DNA of 64,000 bases from Microlunatus phosphovorus NM-1 (GCF_000270245.1 NC_015635.1:2604001-2668000); one strand, 5' to 3'; counted from the first letter of the stretch, positions 7,991 through 16,390 are shown. Made by a program: numbers and translations. Notes: generated by a model from the sequence alone, not told the origin.

Positions 7991-9292
7991 ATGACCCGCT
8001 ATTGCGTGATCGGTGCCGGTGCCGCCGGTATCTCCGCCCTTCAGCAGCTCCGCAACGCCGGTTACGAAGCCGATTGCTATGAGAAGACCGACCGGGTAGG
8101 CGGTCACTGGCACACCGACTACGACGCGCTGCACCTGATCACCGCCCGGGACCAGACCTTCTTCGAGGACTTCCCGATGCCGACCGACTACCCGCACTTC
8201 CCGCGGCGCGATCAGGTCAGCTCCTACATGGAGTCCTACGCCGCGCACCACGGTCTCTACGACGTCATCCGATTCAACACCGAGGTCGCCTCGGTAACGC
8301 CGATCGCCACCGACGGCCCGGTCGGCTCAGCCGGTTGGACCGTGACCTTGGCCAACGGCGAGCAGCACGACTACGACGGCGTACTGGTCGCCAACGGACA
8401 TTTGTGGGACCAGAAGATCCCCGCCTTCGAGGGTGAGTTCACCGGCAAGCAGATCCACTCCGGGTCGTACCGCAACACCAGCGAGATCGAGGGCAACCGC
8501 GTCCTGGTCGTCGGTGCCGGGAACTCGGGTTGCGACCTGGCTGTCGACACCGCGCAACACCGGATCGACGTCGACATCGTCGTCCTGGAGGGAATGTACT
8601 TCCAGCCGAAGGCATTCTTCGGCGTGCCCCGGCAGCAGGTCAGCTTCCTCTCCGAGTTCAGCCCGTCCGATCAGGATCTGATCGCCCGGCTGCTGGCCCG
8701 GGTGTCCATCGGCGAGTGGTTCAACTATCCCGGCATGCCGCAGCCGAAGCACGACACGCTGGCCGGCGGCGCGACCGTGGTCAACGACCTGCTGCTCTAT
8801 TGGATCCAGCACGGCCGGGTCAAGGTTCGCCCGGGCATCTCCCGGCTGGACGGCAAGACGGTCCATTTCGTCGACGGCACCTCCGGCGAGTACGACACCA
8901 TCCTGTACGCCACCGGATTCAATGCCGCCCTGCCGTTCCTCGATGAGTCGCTGTTAGAGCGCAGCCGAGGCGTGCCCCTCCGCTATGCCGGCGGCATCGT
9001 CCCGGTCGGGCTGGAGAAGCTCTACTTCATCGGTCTCGCCGCTCCACGCGGTCCGCAGATCCCGATCTACGGTGTGCAGACCAAGCTGGCCATCCGGATG
9101 ATCGCACTCCACGAAGCGGCCGGTGCCCACGGCGCCGGTATCCAGGCCTACCTGGCCGGTCTGCAGCAGCCCGACGACCGGATCGACATCATCCGAAACG
9201 TCTGGAACGAGCAGATGGCCGACACGGAGCGGCTGCTCGATGCGTACGCCGTGATCCGTCCCACCAAGGCACTCAAGACATCGGAAGTCTGA
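7991..9292 (+). CDS. Flavin-containing monooxygenase-like NAD(P)/FAD oxidoreductase
   Basis: 433 residues with two dinucleotide-binding motifs: GAGAAG near 8-13 for FAD and GAGNSG near 177-182 for NADPH. Between them is the FMO fingerprint F-x-G-x3-H-x3-Y (FTGKQIHSGSY near 154). Such enzymes oxygenate soft nitrogen or sulfur nucleophiles (for example trimethylamine) or, in Baeyer-Villiger relatives, ketones. Third gene of the LysR-facing operon, 69 bases after the second SDR, with a GAAAGGAC ribosome-binding site. In this island an N-oxygenation of a methylated amine is tempting but unproven. Confidence 0.85.
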   Translation: MTRYCVIGAGAAGISALQQLRNAGYEADCYEKTDRVGGHWHTDYDALHLITARDQTFFEDFPMPTDYPHFPRRDQVSSYMESYAAHHGLYDVIRFNTEVASVTPIATDGPVGSAGWTVTLANGEQHDYDGVLVANGHLWDQKIPAFEGEFTGKQIHSGSYRNTSEIEGNRVLVVGAGNSGCDLAVDTAQHRIDVDIVVLEGMYFQPKAFFGVPRQQVSFLSEFSPSDQDLIARLLARVSIGEWFNYPGMPQPKHDTLAGGATVVNDLLLYWIQHGRVKVRPGISRLDGKTVHFVDGTSGEYDTILYATGFNAALPFLDESLLERSRGVPLRYAGGIVPVGLEKLYFIGLAAPRGPQIPIYGVQTKLAIRMIALHEAAGAHGAGIQAYLAGLQQPDDRIDIIRNVWNEQMADTERLLDAYAVIRPTKALKTSEV

Positions 9293-9305
9293 CTGGCCGT
9301 CTCGC

Positions 9306-9364
9306 CGAGAAGGAGCAGTTGCATCTGATCCGCCTGCCGTTTCGGGTGTAACTGCGCCTTTTCG
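9306..9364. repeat. Intergenic palindrome, CGAGAAG family (member 1)
   Basis: Two 20-base arms (9306-9325 and 9345-9364) pair at 16 of 20 positions around a 19-base loop. The outer end reads CGAGAAGGAGCAGTT, almost identical to the member at 33574. It lies 13 bases after the stop of the monooxygenase gene, so it may work as a terminator, although there is no U-tract. Confidence 0.6.
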
Positions 9365-9485
9365 AGGGCCGAAGCTCCTTCTGGATGAGCGCTCAGACCG
9401 ACATTCGACACAGTGCAATATCACATGCTATAAATGCTCCATCATCTCGAACCGAGCTCAGCTCGACCCACACAAGGAGCTATAG

Positions 9486-10388
9486 ATGGCTGACAGCAAG
9501 GCGTGGCACGGCATCTTCACCGCCACGGCGCTGCCCTTCAACGACGACCTCTCCGTCGACTTCGACGGCTTCGCCGAGCACGTTTCCTGGCTGGCGGCCA
9601 ACGGCACCCAGGGTGTGTGCCCGAACGGCTCCTTGGGTGAGTACCAGACGCTGTCCGACGAAGAGCGGGCCCGGGTCATCACGACCGCTGTCGAGGCGTC
9701 TCCGGAGGGCTTTGGTGTGATGGCGGGCGCCGGCGCGTACGGCACCTTGCAGTCGGTGCGCTGGGTCGAGCAGGCCGCCGAGGCCGGCGCCGTGTCGATC
9801 CTGCAGCTGCCCCCGAACACCTACAAGGCCGATCGTGAGTCGGTCGTCAACCACTACAAGGCGGTCTCCCAGGTCGGGCTGCCGATCGTGGCCTACAACA
9901 ACCCGTACGACACCAAGGTCGACCTGAGCCCGGAGCTGCTGGCCGAGCTGCACGGCGAGGGCTACATCGTGGCCGTCAAGGAGTTCACCGGCGACGTGCG
10001 CCGGGCGTACGAGATCCAGGAGCTGGCTCCCGAACTCGACATTCTGATCGGCTCCGACGACGTGCTGCTCGAGCTCGGCATCGCCGGTGCGGTGGGCTGG
10101 ATCGCCGGCTACCCGAACGCGATCCCACAGTCGACCGTGGAGCTGTACAACCTGGCCACCTCCGGCAACCTCGCGGACATCGAGAAGGCCCTGCCGATCT
10201 ACCGCGACCTGCACTCGCTGCTGCGCTGGGACTCCAAGACCGAGTTCGTCCAGGCGATCAAGCTGTCGATGGACATCGCCGGTCGCAAGGGTGGCATCTG
10301 CCGGCCGCCGCGGACCCCGCTGCCGGCCGACATCCACGCCAAGGTCACCGCCGACACCGAGGCTGCACTGGCCAAGGGCTACAAGTAA
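9486..10388 (+). CDS. DHDPS/NAL-family lyase, likely 1-pyrroline-4-hydroxy-2-carboxylate deaminase
   Basis: 300 residues of the dihydrodipicolinate synthase / N-acetylneuraminate lyase TIM-barrel family. The Schiff-base lysine is Lys165 (VAVKEFTGD) and the catalytic tyrosine is Tyr137 (AYNNP). The context decides the likely job. It heads an operon with a proline-racemase-family epimerase and a D-hydroxyproline dehydrogenase, where family members convert the dehydrogenase product to alpha-ketoglutarate semialdehyde and ammonia. A true DapA would not sit here. Start supported by AAGGAG 7-8 bases upstream. Other DHDPS-type aldolases remain possible. Confidence 0.85.
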   Translation: MADSKAWHGIFTATALPFNDDLSVDFDGFAEHVSWLAANGTQGVCPNGSLGEYQTLSDEERARVITTAVEASPEGFGVMAGAGAYGTLQSVRWVEQAAEAGAVSILQLPPNTYKADRESVVNHYKAVSQVGLPIVAYNNPYDTKVDLSPELLAELHGEGYIVAVKEFTGDVRRAYEIQELAPELDILIGSDDVLLELGIAGAVGWIAGYPNAIPQSTVELYNLATSGNLADIEKALPIYRDLHSLLRWDSKTEFVQAIKLSMDIAGRKGGICRPPRTPLPADIHAKVTADTEAALAKGYK

Positions 10389-10411
10389 GTCAGACTCTGA
10401 TGGTGTGTCAT

Positions 10412-10455
10412 TAGCTGCGTGTTCGTCACCGATGTCGGTGACGAACACGCAGCTA
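10412..10455. terminator. Perfect 19-bp hairpin between deaminase and epimerase genes
   Basis: Arms 10412-10430 and 10437-10455 are perfect complements around a 6-base loop GATGTC, giving a very stable stem (TAGCTGCGTGTTCG start). It lies 24 bases after the deaminase stop and 34 before the epimerase GTG. There is no T-tract, so it may be an attenuator, a transcript-stabilising hairpin that sets relative expression, or a palindromic repeat unit. Confidence 0.6.
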
Positions 10456-10488
10456 GCTCGCCAACCACTCCACTCGAGGAGATCAGCA

Positions 10489-11490
10489 GTGCGTACCAGT
10501 CGGGTGATCAGCGCGGTCGACTCCCATACCGAGGGCATGCCGACCCGAGTCGTCACCGGCGGCGTCGGGGTGCTGCCCGGCGCCACGATGGCCGAGCGAC
10601 GGCTGTGGTTCATGGAGAACTCCGATGAGCTGCGGACGCTGTTGATGTACGAGCCGCGCGGCCACAGCTCGATGAGCGGCAGCATCCTGCAGCCACCCAC
10701 TCGGCCCGATGCCGACTACGGCGTGCTCTACATCGAGGTGTCCGGGCTGCTGCCCATGTGCGGTCACGGCACCATGGGCACGGCGACCGTGCTGGTGGAG
10801 ACCGGGATGGTGCCGGTGAGCGAGCCGGTCACCACCATCCGGCTGGATACCCCGGCCGGCCTGGTGATCGCCGAGGTCGCGGTCAGCGATGGACACGCCG
10901 ATTCGGTCACCCTCACCATGGTGCCGTCGTTCTGCCTGGGGCTGGATCAGACCGTCGAGGTCCCCGGCTTCGGCCAGGTCCGCTATGACATCGCCTACGG
11001 CGGCAACTTCTATGCCATCGTCGACCTCGATGACCTCGGTCTGCCGTTCGACCGGAAGGCCAAGAACGAGCTGCTGGCGGCCGGACTGTCCATCATGGAC
11101 GCGATCAACGAGCAGAACCAGCCGGTGCATCCGCTGCGGCCGGACATCAACAGCTGCCACCACGTCTATCTGAAGGCACCCGGCTCGACGGCACAGCATT
11201 CCCGGCATGCGATGGCCATCCATCCGGGCTGGTTCGACCGCTCACCCTGCGGCACCGGCACCAGTGCCCGGATCGCGCAACTGCATGCGCGCGGCGAGAT
11301 CGGTGTCGGCGAGGAGTTCATCAACGAGTCGTTCATCGGGTCACAGTTCCGGGCCCGGATCGCCGAGACGACCACCGTCGGCGACCTGACCGCCGTCATT
11401 CCGCGGGTCACCGGCCGGGCCTGGGTGACCGGCACCGCTCAGTACATGCTCGATCCGACCGATCCCTTCCCAGCAGGCTTCCTGGTATGA
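10489..11490 (+). CDS. Proline racemase family epimerase, likely 4-hydroxyproline 2-epimerase
   Basis: 333 residues from the GTG at 10489, which is preceded by GAGGAGATC. Both catalytic cysteines are present: Cys91 in MCGHGTMG and Cys254 in SPCGTGTSAR. A Cys/Cys pair marks racemases or epimerases, while a Thr in the second place marks trans-3-hydroxyproline dehydratase. Family enzymes convert trans-4-hydroxy-L-proline to cis-4-hydroxy-D-proline; proline racemase is the alternative, made less likely by the neighbouring D-hydroxyproline dehydrogenase and deaminase. The next gene overlaps by 4 bases. Confidence 0.88.
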   Translation: MRTSRVISAVDSHTEGMPTRVVTGGVGVLPGATMAERRLWFMENSDELRTLLMYEPRGHSSMSGSILQPPTRPDADYGVLYIEVSGLLPMCGHGTMGTATVLVETGMVPVSEPVTTIRLDTPAGLVIAEVAVSDGHADSVTLTMVPSFCLGLDQTVEVPGFGQVRYDIAYGGNFYAIVDLDDLGLPFDRKAKNELLAAGLSIMDAINEQNQPVHPLRPDINSCHHVYLKAPGSTAQHSRHAMAIHPGWFDRSPCGTGTSARIAQLHARGEIGVGEEFINESFIGSQFRARIAETTTVGDLTAVIPRVTGRAWVTGTAQYMLDPTDPFPAGFLV

Positions 11491-12659
11491 CACCGGCGGC
11501 TGTGACGCCGGCGGCCGGGGACACCACGGCCGACGTCGTGGTCATCGGCGCCGGCGCGGTGGGTTCGGCGTGCGCCTACTTTGCCGCCCGGCATGGTCTG
11601 CGGGTGCACGTCGTGGAGCGTGGTCAGATCGTCAGCGGCACCTCGAGTGCGTGCGAGGGCAACATGCTCAACTCGGACAAGGACGCCGGTCCAGAGTTGG
11701 AGCTGGCCAAGTATTCGCACGCGCTGTACGGCACCGACCTGGCCGAGCACAATGCGCTGTGGGAGTACGAGCGCAAAGGTGGCATTGCCGTCGCCGCGAC
11801 CGAAGCGGGTGCTGCAGGGCTTGCGGAGCTCACCACCAGGCAACGGGCCAGCGGCGTCGAGGCGATCGACCTGCCGGCGGATCGGCTGCGTGACTTCGAG
11901 CCGCACATCTCGCCGGACCTGTGCAGCGGCGCGTACTACCCGGAGGATGCCCAGGTGCAGCCCATGCTGCTGGCGGCACACCTGTTGCGGCTGGCCCGGG
12001 GGCTCGGCGCGGTCGTGCAAACCGGCGCGGAGGTGATCGGATTCTTGCGGGACGGCGATCGGGTGACCGGTGTCCGGACCCGCATCGGGGAGGTCAGCGC
12101 CGACGCAGTGATCAACGCCGCCGGCACCTGGTCCGGCAGCATCGCCAAGCTGGCGGGGGTGAAGCTGCCGATCCTGCCCCGGCGCGGTTTCGTGCTGGTC
12201 ACCGAGCCGTTGCCGCTCACCATCCGGCACAAGGTCTATGACGCGGACTATGTGGCCAACGTGCTGTCCTCCGACGGTGGCCTGCAGACCTCGACCGTGG
12301 TGGAGGGCACCGACAGCGGCACCGTGCTGATCGGTTCCTCCCGGGAGCGGGTCGGCTTCGATCGCACGGTCTCGTTGCCGGTGATGGCCGAGATCGCGGC
12401 GAAGGCGGTCGCCCTGTTCCCGATGCTGGCCTCGGTGAAGGTGATGCGCAGCTACCTCGGCTTCCGGCCCTACAGCGCAGACCACCAGCCGGTGATCGGG
12501 CCTGACCCGCGGGCCCCCGGACTCTGGCATGCCAGCGGCCATGAAGGCGCCGGCATCGGTCTGTCGGCCGGCACCGGAAAGCTTCTCGCCCAATCCATTC
12601 TCGGCCAGCCCACCGATCTGGATCTGACTCCCTTCCGGCCGGAGCGGTTCAGTGTCTGA
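11487..12659 (+). CDS. FAD-dependent D-amino acid/D-hydroxyproline dehydrogenase, DAO-like subunit
   Basis: 390 residues of the DadA/glycine-oxidase (DAO) superfamily. The FAD-binding Rossmann motif VVVIGAGAVGSACAYFAARHG is near residues 17-37 and the C-terminal FAD-contacting stretch HEGAGIGLSAGTGKLLA near 352-368. It is related to HcnC and to the beta subunit of heteromeric D-hydroxyproline dehydrogenase. Together with the 2Fe-2S protein at 12807 and the alpha-like protein at 13091 it forms the expected three-part enzyme oxidising cis-4-hydroxy-D-proline to 1-pyrroline-4-hydroxy-2-carboxylate. It starts inside the epimerase stop (ATGA). Confidence 0.88.
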   Translation: MTPAAVTPAAGDTTADVVVIGAGAVGSACAYFAARHGLRVHVVERGQIVSGTSSACEGNMLNSDKDAGPELELAKYSHALYGTDLAEHNALWEYERKGGIAVAATEAGAAGLAELTTRQRASGVEAIDLPADRLRDFEPHISPDLCSGAYYPEDAQVQPMLLAAHLLRLARGLGAVVQTGAEVIGFLRDGDRVTGVRTRIGEVSADAVINAAGTWSGSIAKLAGVKLPILPRRGFVLVTEPLPLTIRHKVYDADYVANVLSSDGGLQTSTVVEGTDSGTVLIGSSRERVGFDRTVSLPVMAEIAAKAVALFPMLASVKVMRSYLGFRPYSADHQPVIGPDPRAPGLWHASGHEGAGIGLSAGTGKLLAQSILGQPTDLDLTPFRPERFSV

Positions 12660-12806
12660 TTGTCGCGCTCCGCGCTCCGCGGTCATGAGCTCCGCGAAGT
12701 CTCGCTCGTTCGTCACGATTCTGTGCGGCGCTCGATCGGATCTGCTCGCTTCACCCGCGGGACGCGCCGCCCAGAATCGCTCCTGCACTCCCGAGAGGCT
12801 CCGCCC
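12660..12806. other. 147-base gap with inverted repeat inside the hydroxyproline operon
   Basis: All other genes of this operon from 10489 on overlap, so this gap stands out. It contains arms CGATTCTGTGCGGCGC (near 12717) and GCGCCGCCCAGAATCG (near 12768) that pair except for one position, and repeated GCTCCGCG strings. The last 22 bases before the next ATG are identical to the 22 bases before the GTG at 412 on the other strand. It may be an inserted palindromic element plus a conserved leader. Confidence 0.5.
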
Positions 12807-13094
12807 ATGACCGAGTCTGATGGTCGGGCTCCCGAGCAGACGTTCACCTTCGATGGTGGAGCGATTCCGGTCCAGCCAGGACAAAGCGTCGGTGCGGCAC
12901 TGGTCGGCGCCGGCATCCGGTCCTGGCGAACGACACGCAAGAACGGCCGTCCCCGCGGCCTCTTCTGTGGGATCGGGATCTGCTACGACTGCTTGATCAC
13001 TATCGACGGCGTACCCAATCAGCGCGCCTGCCTGACGCCGGCTAAGCCGGGCATGCAGGTGGCCAGTGATGAGGCGGGAGAGGAAGCACGATGA
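12807..13094 (+). CDS. (2Fe-2S)-binding small subunit of D-hydroxyproline dehydrogenase
   Basis: A 95-residue ferredoxin-like subunit similar to HcnA and the gamma subunit of heteromeric D-hydroxyproline dehydrogenase. Cysteines appear as CGIGICYDC near 55-63 with a later Cys in RACLTP near 77, fitting a plant-type 2Fe-2S loop. It begins with a beta-grasp pattern (TFTFDGGAIPVQPGQSVGAALV). Start at the ATG with GAGAGG upstream; the open frame before it is non-family sequence. It overlaps the next gene by 4 bases, consistent with stoichiometric assembly. Confidence 0.88.
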   Translation: MTESDGRAPEQTFTFDGGAIPVQPGQSVGAALVGAGIRSWRTTRKNGRPRGLFCGIGICYDCLITIDGVPNQRACLTPAKPGMQVASDEAGEEAR

Positions 13095-14539
13095 TCTCGA
13101 CCCTGGATGTGGCGGTCGTCGGCGCCGGTCCGGCCGGGCTCGCCGCCGCCGTTGCGGCCGCGGAGGCAGGTCTCACAGTCGCGGTGATCGACCTGAACCT
13201 GCAGGTGGGTGGGCAATATTGGCGGCATCGGGACGAAGCAGGCTCGGAGCCGACCATCGGCCTGCACGACGTGACGACATACGCCAAGCTCCGGCGCCGG
13301 TTCGACGAAGCTCGTGATCACAGCGGACTGCAGTACCTGCCGAACAGCCAGGTCTGGTTCATCGAGACACGGTCTGTCGAGAATGGCGTACCGGAGTTCG
13401 TGCTGCGGCTGACCGGGTTCAGCGACGTCGGGCCTCAGCCTGTTCAGGACCAGGTCGTGGCGCGCCGGCTGATCCTGTGCCCTGGCGGGTACGACAGGCA
13501 GTTGCCGATCCCCGGCTGGGACCTGCCTGGGGTGATGGCCGCCGGCGGGGTGCAAGCGATGCTGAAGGGGTACGGCACGCGCACTGGGACCAGAGCGATC
13601 GTGGCCGGCACCGGACCGTTCCTGCTGCCTGTTGCCACCGGCCTGGCCGAGGGCGGTGTCGAGGTGGTCGGGGTCTGCGAGGCCGGTGCGATCAGCTCCT
13701 GGATACCCCAGACCCGCGGCGCGGCGCAGGTGCCGGCCAAGGCCCGGGAGGCGGCCGAGTACGCGTTCAGCCTGGCCAAACGCCGGATCGGTTACTGGAC
13801 TCGTACCGCGATCGTCTCGATCAACGGCACCGATGAGGTACGCAGTGTCACGGTGGCCAAGCTCGACCGGCAGGGCCGGATCCGGCCCGGAACGAGCCGG
13901 GAGGTCCTCGTCGATCTGGTCGCGCTGGGCTGGGGGTTCACCCCGTCGCTGGAACTGGTGACGGCGGTCGGCGCCGACACCCGGGTCGACGTCGACGGCT
14001 CGTTGGTGGCCGTGGTCGACGATGCCCAGCAGACCACCACCCCCGGGGTGTATGCGGCCGGTGAGGTCACCGGTGTCGGCGGCGCTGCGCTGGCCGTCAC
14101 GGAGGGTGAGCTGGCCGGTCGCGCGGTGGCGCGGGCCGCCGCCGGGGTGGAGGATCCCCGCCGCCGGCGGCAACTGCAAGGTCGCATCAGCCGCGCACGT
14201 GCCTTCGCCCGGGCCATGCACCGTGCCCATCCGGTGCCTGCCCAGTGGTCGGATTGGCTGACCGAGTCCACTACCGTGTGCCGTTGCGAGGAGGTCAGCT
14301 ATGGGGACCTCTGCTATGCCCGCGACGAGCTCGGTGCCGGCGACGCGCGTACGGTCAAGTTGCTGAGTCGACCCGGGATGGGCTGGTGCCAGGGCCGGGT
14401 CTGCGGTTTCGCGACCGCCCAGCTGACCGGTGCCGTCGATGCGGAGGCGTTGCGACCGGTTGCCAAACGTCCGCTGTGCGCGCCGATCGCGCTGGGGGAG
14501 CTCGCTGCCCTGGCCGATGCCGAGCGGTTGGCGCGCTGA
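13091..14539 (+). CDS. FAD/NAD oxidoreductase with C-terminal 2Fe-2S domain, D-hydroxyproline dehydrogenase alpha-like
   Basis: 482 residues similar to HcnB and the alpha subunit of D-hydroxyproline dehydrogenase. Residues 5-35 hold VAVVGAGPAGLAAAVAAAEAG; a second nucleotide-binding motif follows near 165. The C-terminal BFD-like [2Fe-2S] domain has CRCEEVSYGD near 396 and WCQGRVCG near 433, supplying the CxC...CxxxxC ligands. It passes electrons from the DAO-like subunit to an acceptor. It overlaps the small subunit by 4 bases and the downstream GntR gene by 1 base (TGATG). Confidence 0.88.
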   Translation: MISTLDVAVVGAGPAGLAAAVAAAEAGLTVAVIDLNLQVGGQYWRHRDEAGSEPTIGLHDVTTYAKLRRRFDEARDHSGLQYLPNSQVWFIETRSVENGVPEFVLRLTGFSDVGPQPVQDQVVARRLILCPGGYDRQLPIPGWDLPGVMAAGGVQAMLKGYGTRTGTRAIVAGTGPFLLPVATGLAEGGVEVVGVCEAGAISSWIPQTRGAAQVPAKAREAAEYAFSLAKRRIGYWTRTAIVSINGTDEVRSVTVAKLDRQGRIRPGTSREVLVDLVALGWGFTPSLELVTAVGADTRVDVDGSLVAVVDDAQQTTTPGVYAAGEVTGVGGAALAVTEGELAGRAVARAAAGVEDPRRRRQLQGRISRARAFARAMHRAHPVPAQWSDWLTESTTVCRCEEVSYGDLCYARDELGAGDARTVKLLSRPGMGWCQGRVCGFATAQLTGAVDAEALRPVAKRPLCAPIALGELAALADAERLAR

Positions 14540-15252
14540 TGTCCTCGCCTCGTGTGTCGACGTCGCGGCCCGCCTCGAGTTTGACCACGATCGGCAAGGA
14601 GAGCCTGCGCGATCAGGTGCTGCAGGCCTTGCGCTCGGCCATCGTGTCCGGCGAGATGGAGCCTGGCACCGTGTATTCGGCGCCGTTCCTGGCTCGCCGG
14701 TTCGGGGTGTCCGCCACCCCGGTCCGTGAGGCGATGCTGGATCTGACCCGCGAGAACATGGTCACGATCGTGCCGAACAAGGGTTTCCGGGTGACCGAGG
14801 TCGACGATGTCGAGCTGGACCGGATCACCCAGATCCGCCAACTCCTCGAACCACCCGTGGTGGCCGCGGTGACTCCGCTCATTCCCGAGGCCGACTTCCC
14901 CGAGCTGGAACGGCTGGCGGAGAACATCGTCGAAGGGGCTCGGGCCGACGACCTGGTCTCCTACACCGAGGCAGACCAGGTGTTTCATCTCAAGCTGCTG
15001 TCCTACGCCGACAATCCACGATTGGTCGACCTGGTGTCCGACCTGCGCGGTCAGACTCGGCTGCTGGGTCTCGCCGGGCTGCTGGAGCAGGGGCGGCTGA
15101 TCGACTCCGCGCAGGAGCACCAGGTGATCGTCGAACTGATCCGTTCCCGCGACGCCGAGGCCGTGGAGCAGTTCATGCATCAACACATCAGCAAGACGCG
15201 AACGACCTGGGCCGGTCGATCGGACGGGCAGCGCCCCGGGAGTGCGAGCTGA
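14539..15252 (+). CDS. GntR-family (FCD) regulator of the hydroxyproline operon
   Basis: 237 residues: winged HTH at about 20-85 (ESLRDQVLQALRSAIVSG, YSAPFLARRFGVS, TPVREAML, VPNKGFRV) and an FCD effector domain behind it. It is translationally coupled to the dehydrogenase (TGATG), so it should be made in step with the pathway, typical for a local repressor. It is paralogous to the GntR at 4536. FCD regulators of this kind are known to govern hydroxyproline and proline pathways. Its operator is not obvious; the promoter region of 9486 has a short dyad CGAGCT-C-AGCTCG at 9453-9465. Confidence 0.9.
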   Translation: MSSPRVSTSRPASSLTTIGKESLRDQVLQALRSAIVSGEMEPGTVYSAPFLARRFGVSATPVREAMLDLTRENMVTIVPNKGFRVTEVDDVELDRITQIRQLLEPPVVAAVTPLIPEADFPELERLAENIVEGARADDLVSYTEADQVFHLKLLSYADNPRLVDLVSDLRGQTRLLGLAGLLEQGRLIDSAQEHQVIVELIRSRDAEAVEQFMHQHISKTRTTWAGRSDGQRPGSAS

Positions 15253-15343
15253 TCGACCAGACCAGGCTTCCGCGGCTCTGAGCAGGCCGGGCTTCCGGCG
15301 GCGCCGGTCAGGCCAGGCGCAGGAGGTCAATCCCGACCAAGTG

Positions 15344-16258
15344 CTAGTACGGCCTGGTGAGGGCCGTGGATTGCTCCCACAACTGCAGCGCCAGGCCCCC
15401 GTCGTACGACAGTGCCGAACTGGGTCTGGCGCGGCGCTCGACGAAATACTTGCCGCTCACCCCAGTCAGCTCGGGAGCCGTGGCGAGCCAAGCCAGATCA
15501 GCGGCTGACTTACTGACCCGATGGGCGCCGGGAAGAAGGGTCAGCAGCGACGTGAGGTAGCGATAGAGCTGACGAATCGGCGCCGGATACTGACGGGCGA
15601 GACCGGTCTGCGGCATCAATCCCGGATCGAAGGCATTGACGGTGACCTCGCCATCGACAGTTCGGCGGGCGAGTTCGTACGCGAACATGATGTTGGCGAG
15701 CTTGGAGTTGGCATAGCGAACTCGGCCGACTCTGCCAGAGGTCGGAACTCCCGATTGGTCAGTGAGCTGATCAGCGAGCGCGAGTTGTCGTGGCTCAGCC
15801 CACTCCGGTGCCGGGAAGCCGAACGATCTGCTGGGGCCCAGATGTACGCCGCTGCCGATCATGATCACCCGCGACGGACGGCGGAGGTGGTCGAGGAGCT
15901 CGGTGACCAGCAGAAAGTGGGCAAGATGGTTGACGGCGAAGGTCAGCTCGTAGCCATCGGCGGACCGTGCCGGCCCGTTGACTATCTGTACGCCCGCGTT
16001 GCAGATCACCGTGTCGATCGGCTCTTTGCGAGCGATGAGCTGGCCGGCCAGGGACCGGACCGATCCGAGGTCGGCGAGATCGCAGGTGATCGCCTCCGAG
16101 CCGGTATCAAGCTGGCGGGCTCGGAGGTCGGCGACGACCCGCTGCCCTTTTACCGGATCGCGGACGACCAACAGGATTCGGTGCCCAGCCGAGGTGAGTC
16201 TGACCGCGGTCTCTCGTCCAAGCCCCGCAGAAGCGCCGGTGATCAAGATCGTGGACAT
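15344..16258 (-). CDS. SDR-family oxidoreductase (retinol/protochlorophyllide-type)
   Basis: 304 residues of the extended-loop SDR group that includes retinol dehydrogenase- and protochlorophyllide-reductase-like proteins. TGASAGLG is near 7-14, CNAG near 88-91, Ser in MIGSGVH near 136, and the catalytic Tyr-Lys in YANSK near 184-188. The ATG at 16258 is chosen because the Rossmann fold begins two residues later and a GGAACC box precedes it; the frame upstream is open but not family-like. It is monocistronic, and no substrate can be assigned. Confidence 0.85.
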   Translation of the reverse strand: MSTILITGASAGLGRETAVRLTSAGHRILLVVRDPVKGQRVVADLRARQLDTGSEAITCDLADLGSVRSLAGQLIARKEPIDTVICNAGVQIVNGPARSADGYELTFAVNHLAHFLLVTELLDHLRRPSRVIMIGSGVHLGPSRSFGFPAPEWAEPRQLALADQLTDQSGVPTSGRVGRVRYANSKLANIMFAYELARRTVDGEVTVNAFDPGLMPQTGLARQYPAPIRQLYRYLTSLLTLLPGAHRVSKSAADLAWLATAPELTGVSGKYFVERRARPSSALSYDGGLALQLWEQSTALTRPY

Positions 16259-16339
16259 CGGTTCCTGTTCGAGGCTCGTGGTTTCCGTGGCGAGTGTCAC
16301 GCTCAGAATCGCAGCAGACCCTGAGGACTTGACCGTACC

Positions 16340-16377
16340 GGCCGGCTGACCATCGCGAGGTGGCTGCTCAGCCGGCC
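16340..16377 (-). terminator. Hairpin after metE
   Basis: Perfect 10-base arms (GGCCGGCTGA and TCAGCCGGCC) with an 18-base loop, ending 14 bases past the metE stop on the minus strand. There is no U-tract, as is common in high-GC actinobacteria. It probably separates metE from the downstream SDR gene. Confidence 0.55.
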
Positions 16378-16390
16378 AGCAGGTCAACGA

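Noticed and set aside
9453-9465. CGAGCT-C-AGCTCG as the GntR operator of the hydroxyproline operon
   Set aside because: Short GC-rich palindromes with AGCT are common by chance here, and it lies close to the ribosome-binding site; too weak to list as a feature.
11439-12884. A 481-codon open frame on the minus strand
   Set aside because: Antisense to the DAO-like dehydrogenase, whose FAD motifs are unmistakable.
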